This document shows positions 16,598 through 24,796 of a DNA stretch of 45,925 nucleotides, piece by piece. The translations under genes and the position numbers were made by a program. Source of the DNA: Betaproteobacteria bacterium (GTDB lineage: Bacteria > Pseudomonadota > Gammaproteobacteria > Burkholderiales > JACQAP01). Within the stretch, counting starts at the first letter, position 1; every line of letters starts with the position of its first letter. The notes under the pieces are model-generated. The model saw only the letters and a list, made by a program, of their open reading frames with translations, did not search any database and was not told the DNA's origin. The stretch lies in NCBI GenBank assembly GCA_025351455.1, contig JANXVW010000033.1:1-45925 (forward strand), written 5' to 3'.

Positions 16598-18241
16598 TCA
16601 CATATTCGGGTAGTTCGGCCCGCCGCCGCCTTCGGGGGCAACCCAGACGATGTTCTGCGTCGGGTCTTTGATGTCGCAGGTCTTGCAGTGAACACAGTTT
16701 TGCGCATTGATCTGCAGGCGCGGGCCCGACGGCTCAGTCACGATTTCGTACACCCCCGCAGGACAGTAGCGCTGCTCCGGCGCGTCATAGAGCGCGAGGT
16801 TCACGTTCACCGGCACCGAGGGGTCTTTCAGCGTCAGGTGTACGGGCTGGTCTTCCCCGTGGTTCGTGTTCGAAATAAATACCGATGACAGCCGGTCGAA
16901 AGTGACGACGCCGTCCGGCTTCGGATACGCGATCGGGCGGACCTCACTTTTGTTTTTCAGCGTTTCGTTATCGGCGTGGTCATGATGCAGCGTCCAGGGC
17001 GCCTTGCCACCAAACACGATCTGGTCGATGCCGACCATCGCCGTTCCGGTATACAAGCCTTTAGACATCCACGGCTTGAAGTTGCGCGCGCGGTGCAGTT
17101 CTTCGTGCAGCCAGCTCGTGGCGAATTTCTCGGGGTACGAGGTCAATTCATCCCCGCTGCGATTGGCTGCCAGTGCGTCGATTGCCGCATCCGCGGCGAG
17201 CATGCCGGACTTGATGGCGGCATGGCTGCCCTTGATGCGTGACGCATTCAGGAACCCGGCGTTATCACCGATGAGTCCGCCCCCTGGAAAAACCAGTTTT
17301 GGCAGCGACTGCAAGCCGCCCGCGGCAATCGCCCGCGCGCCGTACGAAATGCGCTTGCCGCCCTCGAGGAAGGGCCGAATCGAAGGATGCGTTTTGTAGC
17401 GCTGGAATTCCTCAAAGGGACTCAAGTACGGGTTGGTATAGCCCAGGCCGACGACGAACCCGATGCACACCAGGTTGTCTTCCATGTGATAAAGGAAGGA
17501 GCCGCCATAGGTGCCGGTGTCGAGCGGCCAGCCCGCGGTATGGATCACCAGCCCGCTCTGGTGTTTTTCCGACTGGATGTGCCAGAGCTCCTTCAGCCCG
17601 ATGCCGTAGACCTGCGGATCCCGGCCTTCGTCGAGTTTGTATTTCGCCTGCAGTTGCCGGCCGAGCTGGCCGCGGCAGCCTTCCGCAAAAAACGTGTACT
17701 TCGCGTGCAATTCCATGCCGGGCTGGTAGTTGAGACCTGGTTCGCCGTCCTTGCCGACGCCCATATCACCCGTCGCCACGCCCCTCACCGAACCGCGCTC
17801 GTCATAGAGCACTTCGGATGCGGCAAATCCCGGAAAGATTTCGACGCCGAGCCCTTCGGCCTGTTGCGCCAGCCACCGGCATACATTGCCCAGGCTCACC
17901 ACGTAGTTGCCGTGATTGCGGAAGCACGCCGGGAGCAGAAAGTTCGGCACTCTGAAGGCACTGCGTTCGCCCAGGAACAGAAAACGATCTTCCGTCACCG
18001 GGGCGTTCAACGGCGCATCCATGGCCTGCCAGTCGGGAAACAATTCCGCCAGCGCGCGCGGATCCATGACAGCGCCGGACAGGATATGCGCGCCGACCTC
18101 GGAGCCTTTCTCGATCACGCAAACCGAAGCCTCGCTGCCGCGCTCGGCGGCGATCTGCTTCAGGCGGATTGCACAGGCGAGCCCCGCGGGACCTGCGCCC
18201 ACGACGACCACGTCATATTGCATCGACTCGCGTTCTGCCAA
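16598..18241 (-). CDS. Electron-transfer flavoprotein-ubiquinone oxidoreductase (ETF-QO)
   Basis: A membrane-associated FAD/4Fe-4S enzyme of 547 residues that moves electrons from reduced ETF, and thus from acyl-CoA dehydrogenases, to ubiquinone. The FAD Rossmann motif YDVVVVGAGPAGLACAIRLK is at the N-terminus, with the family segment GSEVGAHILSGAVMDP. The 4Fe-4S ligands are the Cys in RYCPAG plus CVHCKTC near the C-terminus. The track extends to 18469, but AAGGAG followed 6 nt later by TTG at 18241 gives the family-typical short N-terminus (LAERESMQYD), so a TTG start is preferred over the ATG at 18223. It is divergent from the 4HBT gene. It links the FadE-type enzymes of this window to respiration; etfAB are not in the window. 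Confidence 0.95.
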   Translation of the reverse strand: MAERESMQYDVVVVGAGPAGLACAIRLKQIAAERGSEASVCVIEKGSEVGAHILSGAVMDPRALAELFPDWQAMDAPLNAPVTEDRFLFLGERSAFRVPNFLLPACFRNHGNYVVSLGNVCRWLAQQAEGLGVEIFPGFAASEVLYDERGSVRGVATGDMGVGKDGEPGLNYQPGMELHAKYTFFAEGCRGQLGRQLQAKYKLDEGRDPQVYGIGLKELWHIQSEKHQSGLVIHTAGWPLDTGTYGGSFLYHMEDNLVCIGFVVGLGYTNPYLSPFEEFQRYKTHPSIRPFLEGGKRISYGARAIAAGGLQSLPKLVFPGGGLIGDNAGFLNASRIKGSHAAIKSGMLAADAAIDALAANRSGDELTSYPEKFATSWLHEELHRARNFKPWMSKGLYTGTAMVGIDQIVFGGKAPWTLHHDHADNETLKNKSEVRPIAYPKPDGVVTFDRLSSVFISNTNHGEDQPVHLTLKDPSVPVNVNLALYDAPEQRYCPAGVYEIVTEPSGPRLQINAQNCVHCKTCDIKDPTQNIVWVAPEGGGGPNYPNM

Positions 18242-18351
18242 ACCGGTCTCCTTGCTGGCGGGCGTGAAATACCCTCTGTTAAAATTGCGCGACGTCACCA
18301 ATGATAAACGCTTTCGCATGCCGCCAGAACGGCTTGCCGGGTCAGACCACA

Positions 18352-18771
18352 ATGAAAAAAGAAGAAGGCAGGCTGGTTCGCGTGGATCGGGTGCCGATGC
18401 GCTGGGGAGAGATGGATGCGCTCGGTCACATGAACAACGTCTCCTACTTCCGCTATTTCGAACAGGCACGGATCTCCTGGTTCGACGCGCTCAAAATCGA
18501 CTATCGCCCGGGATCCGAAGGCCCCATCCTCGGTACCCTGAGTTGCAAATACGTGAAGCCCGCGGTTTATCCGGCCGACATCGAGATTGCGACCTACGTA
18601 GGCAATCCGGGCCGCAGCAGTTTCATGATGTTCCATGAAATGTATCCGGCCGGGGAGCCCGCGGTGCTCTACGCGGAGGCAGCAGCGGTGATGGTGTGGA
18701 TCGACATCTCGCAGGGAAAATCGCGCCCGCTGCCGGACTGGATGCGCAAGGAACTGAAGAGGGCCACCTAG
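18352..18771 (+). CDS. 4HBT-family acyl-CoA thioesterase
   Basis: A 139-residue hotdog protein of the 4-hydroxybenzoyl-CoA thioesterase family (YbgC/FadM-like). MRWGEMDALGHMNNVSYFRY contains the catalytic Asp and the HMNN motif typical of the group, with the expected FEQARISWF helix. Two starts are possible (18301 and 18352); the later one gives a normal-length N-terminus but neither has a strong ribosome-binding site. Its stop codon overlaps that of the convergent SDR gene in one CTAG. The role is probably hydrolysis of a specific acyl-CoA; substrate unknown. Confidence 0.86.
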   Translation: MKKEEGRLVRVDRVPMRWGEMDALGHMNNVSYFRYFEQARISWFDALKIDYRPGSEGPILGTLSCKYVKPAVYPADIEIATYVGNPGRSSFMMFHEMYPAGEPAVLYAEAAAVMVWIDISQGKSRPLPDWMRKELKRAT

Positions 18772-19514
18772 GCGTTGACAACCGAACCTGATACGTCGCG
18801 GCTGTCGGGTCCAATCAGGTAGAGATAGGTCGGCATCAGGGCTTCGGGCGGGCGTTGCGACGCGGCAACTTCTCCCGGATGCGTTTTCGCGCGCGAAGGC
18901 GAAGCCACCGGGCCGGGAATGACTGCGTTGGCGCGCAGGTGGGGGAACTCCTGCCATTCGGCCGACTGGATTTTCATCAGCGCCTCCAGCCCGGCCTTGG
19001 AAACGGCATAGCCGCCCCAGAAAGCGGCCGGCACGTGGCCATGGCTCTCCAGCGTGAAAATCACTGAAGCATCCACGGACGTTTTCAGCAGCCGCATGCA
19101 AGCTTGTGTCAGCGCGAAAGGCGCGATCAGGTTGACGCGCAGCATCCGGTTCCACTCCTCAACGCTTTGGTGTTCGAGGGGCGATAGTTTCTCGACGTGC
19201 GCCGCGTTGTGCAGGATGCCGTCGAGCCGGCCAAGCTGCGATTCGATCGCGTAAGCCAGCGCGTCGTAATCGCGCGTTGTCGCCTTGTCGAGATCGAGGG
19301 GAATGGCTGCTGGTTGCGCGTGGCCATTGGCTTCGATTTCGTCGTACACCTTTTCCAGTGCGGCCACGTCGCGCCCATGCAACGCCACTGTTGCGCCGTG
19401 CGCCGCAAATGTCAGCGCGGCAATCCGTCCAAGTCCCCGGCTGGCGCCGGTAACAAGGATGACGCGGTCTTTGAGCAAATCGGCGCGTGGGTGATAGTCC
19501 TTCATCTCAGGCAT
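18768..19514 (-). CDS. Short-chain dehydrogenase, YciK-like
   Basis: A 248-residue SDR. It has the cofactor loop LVTGASRGLGRIAAL, ILHNAAH, and the catalytic GGYAVSKAGLEA (YxxxK), with the overall pattern of the YciK family of unassigned oxidoreductases. ATG codons at 19514 and 19505 are both possible starts; the first overlaps the hpnE stop. It is downstream of hpnCDE on the same strand and so probably cotranscribed, though YciK-like proteins have no established hopanoid role. Its C-terminus ends at the CTAG shared with the convergent thioesterase gene. Confidence 0.88.
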   Translation of the reverse strand: MPEMKDYHPRADLLKDRVILVTGASRGLGRIAALTFAAHGATVALHGRDVAALEKVYDEIEANGHAQPAAIPLDLDKATTRDYDALAYAIESQLGRLDGILHNAAHVEKLSPLEHQSVEEWNRMLRVNLIAPFALTQACMRLLKTSVDASVIFTLESHGHVPAAFWGGYAVSKAGLEALMKIQSAEWQEFPHLRANAVIPGPVASPSRAKTHPGEVAASQRPPEALMPTYLYLIGPDSRDVSGSVVNA

Positions 19515-20874
19515 TCTGCAATATCAGGTTGGCGGCGCGTATGCCACTGCGCACCGCGGATTCGATCGTGGCCGGATAGTCTGAGGCCGTGTAATCGCCT
19601 GCCAGGTACAGGCCGGCGACGGGTGTGAGATTGTCGGGACGCAGCAGTCCGGGCGTGCATGAGAAGGTTGCGCGTTTTTCGGCGATGACCTGGTGCCACA
19701 GCGGCTCGCCGAGCGCGGGAAAATTCTCCGCCAGTTCGGCATGGACCGCCCGTGCAAGGTCGTCGTGGGCGAGTCCCTGGTGCGCGCCGCTGGCGGAAAT
19801 CACCACGCCGATCAATCCGTGCTGGCCGCAAAGCTGGCCACGGTCGAACAGCCACTGGGAATAGCCGGTCTCCATGCCGCCCATTCGAAACGGCAGGCGC
19901 GCTTCCCGGCCGTATTGCAGGTAAACCGAGTAGATCGGTTGATAGGTGAACTGGTCGATCATCCGTGCGATCGGCGCGAGTTCCGTGTATGGAGCGAGCA
20001 ATGCGCCGGCACGATGCGGAGATACCGCAAGGATCACGTGGCGGAAATATTCGCCCTCGACAGCAAGCGCGAAGCCGTCATCTTTACGCTCAATCGCATC
20101 CACGGTGACGCCGAGCCGAACGTTGCCGCCATGGGATTCCACGAAACGCGCCGCGCGGTCGGGAAAAAGGGCCGAGAAGTCGAGGGTGGGCAACAGCAGG
20201 TCGCTGTCCGCGCGGCTGCCGTTCAGGCTGTCGCGTAAAACATTCAGGAATATCTTGGCAGAGGCCTGCGACGGCGGCGTGTTCAACGCCGATACGCAAA
20301 GCGGATTCCAGAGGAATCGCGAGACTTTTTCCGGTTGTCGCTTCGAGCGCAGCAGTTGCGCGACGTTCATATCGCCGGCCAGACGAAACTTGCTGCGCCG
20401 CGCCCACGCCATGAAACGCACGGCGGCAAAGCGGTCGCCCAAGCCAAGCCCTTGCGCGCGCAACAACGCGGACAGCAGATGCAGCGGCGCCGGGAGAGGC
20501 GCGGTCCGCAAGCGAAAAACCGGATGAATGGTAAGTTCCAGCGGCAATCTGAGCAGGCCAGGAGGATCGCCGGGCTCTTTGACCAACTCTATGAGCCGCA
20601 AAGTTTCCTTATAGGCGCCAAGCAGGATATGCAGGCCGTTGTCGAGCCGCGTGCGCTCGGTTTCGACGCGTCTTGCACGACCGCCCAGCACCCGGCTCGC
20701 TTCGAACACCGTGACCGGCGCGCCGCCATGCGCAAGCTGTGCCGCGGCCGCCATGCCAGCATAACCGCCACCGATAACGGCGACGCGCGGACGCGCGCGG
20801 CCGTATGACGAGTGACGGGTGACGGGTGACGATACCGTGCCCGAGACCCGGTTAACAGGTTTGTCATGTGTCAC
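19507..20874 (-). CDS. hpnE: Hydroxysqualene dehydroxylase HpnE
   Basis: A 455-residue FAD-dependent amine-oxidase-like enzyme. The dinucleotide-binding motif VAVIGGGYAGMAAAAQLA is followed by VFEASRVLGGRARR, and a C-terminal FAD segment GLYLAGDYTASDYPATIESA completes the fold. HpnE reduces hydroxysqualene to squalene, the third step after HpnD and HpnC, supplying hopanoid synthesis. The only start codon available in frame is GTG at 20874. It falls inside a heptamer repeat array, so the first ~24 residues (VSSPVTRHSS and similar) are repeat-encoded and not conserved-looking. The gene follows hpnD after 18 nt. Confidence 0.92.
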   Translation of the reverse strand: MTHDKPVNRVSGTVSSPVTRHSSYGRARPRVAVIGGGYAGMAAAAQLAHGGAPVTVFEASRVLGGRARRVETERTRLDNGLHILLGAYKETLRLIELVKEPGDPPGLLRLPLELTIHPVFRLRTAPLPAPLHLLSALLRAQGLGLGDRFAAVRFMAWARRSKFRLAGDMNVAQLLRSKRQPEKVSRFLWNPLCVSALNTPPSQASAKIFLNVLRDSLNGSRADSDLLLPTLDFSALFPDRAARFVESHGGNVRLGVTVDAIERKDDGFALAVEGEYFRHVILAVSPHRAGALLAPYTELAPIARMIDQFTYQPIYSVYLQYGREARLPFRMGGMETGYSQWLFDRGQLCGQHGLIGVVISASGAHQGLAHDDLARAVHAELAENFPALGEPLWHQVIAEKRATFSCTPGLLRPDNLTPVAGLYLAGDYTASDYPATIESAVRSGIRAANLILQNA

Positions 20875-20890
20875 TCGTCACCTGTCACCG
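20806..20890. repeat. Inverted heptamer arrays (TGACGRG)4 / (GTCACYN)4 at the hpnD-hpnE junction
   Basis: Four consecutive 7-nt units (TGACGAG, TGACGGG, TGACGGG, TGACGAT) occupy 20806-20833. Four more in opposite orientation (GTCATGT, GTCACTC, GTCACCT, GTCACCG) occupy 20863-20890, with a 29-nt spacer. The pair could fold into a long hairpin in DNA or mRNA. It spans the start codon and N-terminal codons of hpnE and begins 3 nt after the hpnD stop. Confidence 0.9.
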
Positions 20891-20892
20891 GT

Positions 20893-21726
20893 TTACGCCG
20901 TCAACCACGTTCGCCACGCAATCCACAATTTACGGATCGGCGTGAGCGACGTACGCCGGTCGAGCACCCTGCATCCGCTGCTGCGAATTTCCTTGAGCAC
21001 GGTCTGGTAGATCGCGGCCATGACCAGGCCGGGACGTTGCGATTTGCGATCTTCACTCGGCAGCGACGCGAAGGCTTGTGCGTAATATTTTTCGGCCCTT
21101 TCGATCTGGTATTCGATCAGCTGCCTCAGTTTCTCGCTTTCGTTCAAATGAACGATGTCCGAGGCGGACAGGCCGAAGCGTTCAAGTTCGTCGAGCGGCA
21201 GGTAGACGCGACCGCGGCGGGCATCCTCGCCGATATCGCGAATGATGTTGGTGAGCTGAAAAGCCGTGCCGAGGTTTTCGGCAAATTTGAGCGTGGCGGG
21301 ATTGCGGTAACCGAAGATCTCGGCGGCCATCAGGCCGACAGCGCCGGCGACGCGGTAGCAGTAGGACTGCAGCGTGGCGAAATCCGGATAGCGGTTGTAG
21401 CGCAGATCCATTTCCATGCCGTCAATGATGTCCTGGAAATGGTTCTGCGGAAGATTGAAGGCCCGTACCACCGGGATGAGTGCTTGCGCGACCGGGTGCT
21501 GCGCCGAGCCCGTGAATGTGCCGGCGATCTCGTGGCGCCACCATGCGAGCTTGGTGCGCGCGACGTCGGCATCTGCGCATTCGTCTACGACGTCGTCGAC
21601 CTCCCGGCAGAATGCATACAGTGCGGTGATCGCGCGTCGGCGCTCGGGGGGCAGGAACAGAAAGCTGTAGTAAAAGCTCGACCCGCTTTTCGCGGCCTTA
21701 TCCTGGCAATATTGTGCGGGTGTCAT
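20893..21726 (-). CDS. hpnD: Presqualene diphosphate synthase HpnD
   Basis: A 277-residue squalene/phytoene-synthase-family enzyme. The first Asp-rich motif is AFCREVDDVVDE and the second NIIRDIGEDARRGRVYLP. HpnD condenses two farnesyl diphosphates to presqualene diphosphate in the bacterial three-enzyme squalene route. The ATG at 21726 overlaps the hpnC stop as ATGA; the much longer track ORF (to 22104) is an upstream extension across hpnC and is rejected. Order hpnC-hpnD-hpnE is the common cluster order. Confidence 0.93.
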   Translation of the reverse strand: MTPAQYCQDKAAKSGSSFYYSFLFLPPERRRAITALYAFCREVDDVVDECADADVARTKLAWWRHEIAGTFTGSAQHPVAQALIPVVRAFNLPQNHFQDIIDGMEMDLRYNRYPDFATLQSYCYRVAGAVGLMAAEIFGYRNPATLKFAENLGTAFQLTNIIRDIGEDARRGRVYLPLDELERFGLSASDIVHLNESEKLRQLIEYQIERAEKYYAQAFASLPSEDRKSQRPGLVMAAIYQTVLKEIRSSGCRVLDRRTSLTPIRKLWIAWRTWLTA

Positions 21727-22538
21727 GGGTAGGCGAGCAGGCAACGGTGGAGCATCAGCATCCAGTCGAACAAACCGAGAACCGGGCGATGGCGAAACAC
21801 GTCGCCGCCGCTGGCCTGCAGTTTTTCGAGGATGCGGTTTCCGCCCATCACGATCATGCGCAATTCGAGTCCGATACGACCGGGCAAAGTACGGCCGAGC
21901 GGCGCTCCCGTCAACAGCATCCTTCGCGTGCGATCGATCTGGAACAGCATCAGGTCGCGCCAGTTTCCACCGGCGTCGCGCTGCGCAATCTGGGCCTCCG
22001 TCACGGCGTATTTTGCCATCTCGTCGGCCGGAAGATAGATGCGGTCCTTGAGGTAATCGACTGGGACGTCCTGCCAAAAGTTGATCAGCTGCAGGCTCGT
22101 GCAAATGTTGTCGGACCAGGCCAGGCTGCGCGGATCAGTCGCGTGGTAAAGGTGGAGCAGCAGCCGGCCCACCGGGTTGGCCGAACGCCTGCAGTAGTCC
22201 ATGACTTCGCCGAAGTCCGCATAGCGCGCCTTCATCACATCCTGGGAGAAGGCCGACAACAGGTCGCGGAACAAGCCGATCGGCAGGGCGAATTCACCGA
22301 TGATGCCCGCCAGGTCGACGAACAATGGCGACTCGGGCGTTGCGCCCTGTTCGATCAAATCGAGTTGTCCGGCGAAGCCCGCCAGGTTGGCGAGCCTCAC
22401 CGCGGGCGGCCAGTCGCCTTCGTCAGCGAAGTCGTCCGCCTGACGGGCGAAGGCGTAGATCAATTCCACTGGACGCCTCAATCGGCCGGGCAACAGCACG
22501 GAGGCGACCGGAAAGTTCTCGTAGTGGTTTACCGCCAT
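21723..22538 (-). CDS. hpnC: Hydroxysqualene synthase HpnC
   Basis: A 271-residue squalene/phytoene-synthase-family protein, paralogous to HpnD. Its motifs are AFARQADDFADE and LINFWQDVPVDYLKDRIYLP. HpnC converts presqualene diphosphate to hydroxysqualene. It is the first gene of the minus-strand hpnCDE run and overlaps hpnD by 4 nt. No shc (squalene-hopene cyclase) gene lies in this window, so the hopanoid end product is inferred from the cluster. Confidence 0.92.
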   Translation of the reverse strand: MAVNHYENFPVASVLLPGRLRRPVELIYAFARQADDFADEGDWPPAVRLANLAGFAGQLDLIEQGATPESPLFVDLAGIIGEFALPIGLFRDLLSAFSQDVMKARYADFGEVMDYCRRSANPVGRLLLHLYHATDPRSLAWSDNICTSLQLINFWQDVPVDYLKDRIYLPADEMAKYAVTEAQIAQRDAGGNWRDLMLFQIDRTRRMLLTGAPLGRTLPGRIGLELRMIVMGGNRILEKLQASGGDVFRHRPVLGLFDWMLMLHRCLLAYP

Positions 22539-22604
22539 CGTGATAAGTTAAGGCGAGACAGGGAGTTAGGCCTGCATTCGCGCCCGTGGCGCGGCGCTTT
22601 TCGG

Positions 22605-22633
22605 GTGACGGCGGGGGGGCATTATATTAGAAT
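22605..22633 (+). promoter_or_regulatory. Sigma70-type promoter for tRNA-Leu (and perhaps tig)
   Basis: GTGACG (22605-22610; 4 of 6 to TTGACA) is separated by 17 nt from TAGAAT (22628-22633; 5 of 6). Transcription would start a few bases before the tRNA 5' end at 22643. Confidence 0.55.
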
Positions 22634-22642
22634 GCGGGCAGC

Positions 22643-22727
22643 GCGAGAGTGGCGGAATTGGTAGACGCACCAGATTTAGGTTCTGGCGCCGAGAGGCGTG
22701 AGAGTTCGAGTCTCTCCTCCCGCACCA
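22643..22727 (+). tRNA. tRNA-Leu(UAG)
   Basis: An 85-nt class II tRNA. The D-arm GCGGAATTGGTAGACGC, anticodon arm CCAGA-TTTAGGT-TCTGG (anticodon TAG, reading CUA), long variable arm, T-arm GAGAG-TTCGAGT-CTCTC and encoded CCA are all present. The acceptor stem GCGAGAG/CTCCCGC has one A-C mismatch at the fourth pair. It directly precedes tig. Confidence 0.96.
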
Positions 22728-22788
22728 TGACCGCCGAAAAGACCACGCCATCTATGTCACCCAACACCAACCGGAAAAACGGAATTTG

Positions 22789-24096
22789 ATGCAAGCCAAT
22801 CTGGAAACCCTGAGTTCGCTCGAGCGACGCCTGTCCGTGACTTTGCCGCTCGACAAGGTCAATACCGAAGTCGAATCCCGCCTCAAACGCCTGGCCCGTA
22901 CCGTGAAGCTGCATGGCTTCCGGCCCGGCAAAGTACCGATGAAAATCGTCGAACAGCAGTTCGGCGGTCAGGTGCGCCAGGAAGTGCTCGGCGACGCCGT
23001 GCAGCAGAGCTTCGGCGAGGCGGTCAAGGAAAAGAATCTGCGGGTTGCCGGTTATCCGCGCATCGAAGTCAAACCCGGTGACACACCGGAGCACCTGTTC
23101 GAATATATCGCCACCTTCGAGGTCTACCCCGAGGTGGCCGTCGGCGAACTCGCGCAGGTCAGGATCGAGCGGCCGGTCGTGGATATCAACGATACCGAAG
23201 TGGACAAGACCATCGAAATCTTACGCAAGCAGCGCACGCACTACCATGTCGTGGATCGTGCCGCCCAGTCGGGAGACCAGATCCGCATGGATTATCGCGG
23301 CACACTTGGCGGGCAACCGTTCGACGGCGGCACCGGCACGGACCAGAATACCTTGCTCGGCGGCGGACAGTTGCTTCCCGATTTCGAGAAACACCTTATC
23401 GGCATGAAGGCTGGGGAGAGCAGCGCGTTCGACCTGCACTTTCCCGACGATTACCACGGCAAGGAAGTTGCTGGAAAAGTCGCGCATTTCGAGGTTCAGC
23501 TCAAGGAAGTGCAGCAACCGCATGTGCCCGAGGCCGATGCGGCGTTTGCCAAATCACTGGGCGTGGCCGACGGCGACCTGGGGAAAATGCGCGCGGACGT
23601 GAAAGCCAACCTCGAGCGTGAGGTCAAGCGTCGCGCCGAGACACGGGTCAAGGACCAGGTCATGAAATCCCTGCTGGAGGCGACCAAGGTCGAAGTGCCA
23701 CGGGCGCTGCTCGACATGGAAATCGAGCGGCTGATGCAGACCATGCGCCATGACCTCGCACAGCGGGGCCTCAAGGCGGACCAGATTCCGATGCCCAGGG
23801 AGGCGTTCGAACCCGAGGCGGTCCGCCGCGTGAGCCTGGGGCTGATCCTTGCCGAGATGGTCAAGCTGCACAAGCTCGAGGCGAAACCGGATCAGATCAA
23901 GTCGGTCATTCAGGAGTACGCTCAGAGTTACGAGAAGCCGGAAGAGGTCATGCGCTGGTACTACCAGCAGCCAGAGCGGCTGCGCGAAGTCGAGTCCATC
24001 GTCCTGGAAGACAACGTAGTGAAATGGGCGCTGTCGAATGCCAAGGTCGAAGACAAGCCGACCCCCTTCGACGACCTCATGGGGAACGCACAATGA
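22789..24096 (+). CDS. tig: Trigger factor, ribosome-associated chaperone
   Basis: A 435-residue chaperone and peptidyl-prolyl isomerase that binds the ribosomal exit tunnel. The N-terminal ribosome-docking signature [18 protein letters not shown] is at about residue 44-61. An FKBP-like domain lies around 150-245 ([20 protein letters not shown]), followed by the long helical C-terminal chaperone arms. The ATG at 22789 gives the usual N-terminus ([17 protein letters not shown]); the track's TTG is one codon earlier. The stop overlaps the clpP ATG (ATGA). tig-clpP-clpX-lon is a conserved proteobacterial block. Confidence 0.97.
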   Translation: MQANLETLSSLERRLSVTLPLDKVNTEVESRLKRLARTVKLHGFRPGKVPMKIVEQQFGGQVRQEVLGDAVQQSFGEAVKEKNLRVAGYPRIEVKPGDTPEHLFEYIATFEVYPEVAVGELAQVRIERPVVDINDTEVDKTIEILRKQRTHYHVVDRAAQSGDQIRMDYRGTLGGQPFDGGTGTDQNTLLGGGQLLPDFEKHLIGMKAGESSAFDLHFPDDYHGKEVAGKVAHFEVQLKEVQQPHVPEADAAFAKSLGVADGDLGKMRADVKANLEREVKRRAETRVKDQVMKSLLEATKVEVPRALLDMEIERLMQTMRHDLAQRGLKADQIPMPREAFEPEAVRRVSLGLILAEMVKLHKLEAKPDQIKSVIQEYAQSYEKPEEVMRWYYQQPERLREVESIVLEDNVVKWALSNAKVEDKPTPFDDLMGNAQ

Positions 24097-24740
24097 TGAC
24101 AATGCACGATCGCATTTACCCGCAACCGCAGGGCCTGGGCCTTGTGCCGATGGTTATCGAGCAAAGTGGCCGCGGCGAGCGCGCATACGACATTTACTCG
24201 CGGCTGCTCAAGGAACGAGTGGTGTTCCTGGTCGGGCCGGTCACGGAAATGACCGCCAACCTGATCGTCGCGCAGCTGCTTTTCCTGGAGTCGGAGAATC
24301 CCGAAAAGGACATTTCCTTCTACATCAATTCGCCGGGCGGTTCGGTGTCGGCTGGCCTCGCGGTTTACGACACGATGCAGTTCATCAAACCCGACGTAAG
24401 CACGCTGTGCATCGGACAAGCGGCCAGCATGGGCGCTTTCCTGCTCGCAGCCGGCGCCAAGGGCAAGCGCTTCGCTCTTCCGAACTCGCGGGTCATGATC
24501 CACCAGCCCATGGGAGGCTTTCAGGGCCAGGCTTCGGACATCGAGATCCACGCCCGCGAAATTCTCTACCTGCGCGCCCGCCTGAATGATTTGATGGCAA
24601 AGCACACAGGGCAGAAGGCCGACACGATCGAGCGCGATACGGATCGTGACAATTTCCTCAGCGCCGAAGAGTCGGTAAAGTACGGCCTGGTGGACAAGGT
24701 TTTGCTTAGCCGCAGCGAGACCGCCGCCGCCGCAGTTTGA
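24093..24740 (+). CDS. clpP: ATP-dependent Clp protease proteolytic subunit ClpP
   Basis: A 215-residue serine peptidase that forms the 14-mer degradation chamber for ClpX. The catalytic triad is visible as Ser112 ([11 protein letters not shown]), His137 (MIHQPMGG) and Asp186 ([10 protein letters not shown]). A short propeptide-like start ([12 protein letters not shown]) precedes the mature domain. The ATG at 24093 overlaps the tig stop and has GGGGAACG upstream; the track start at 24024 lies inside tig. Confidence 0.97.
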   Translation: MMTMHDRIYPQPQGLGLVPMVIEQSGRGERAYDIYSRLLKERVVFLVGPVTEMTANLIVAQLLFLESENPEKDISFYINSPGGSVSAGLAVYDTMQFIKPDVSTLCIGQAASMGAFLLAAGAKGKRFALPNSRVMIHQPMGGFQGQASDIEIHAREILYLRARLNDLMAKHTGQKADTIERDTDRDNFLSAEESVKYGLVDKVLLSRSETAAAAV

Positions 24741-24796
24741 GCTTGGCAGCCTGAGTCCGGCACAGGGCCGGCAGATGGGTTGAACGAAAGGGAAAT

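Noticed and set aside
18242-18469. N-terminal extension of ETF-QO in the ORF track
   Set aside because: The extension is Arg/Pro/Ser-rich, runs antisense to the thioesterase gene, and a well-spaced AAGGAG marks TTG 18241 as the start.
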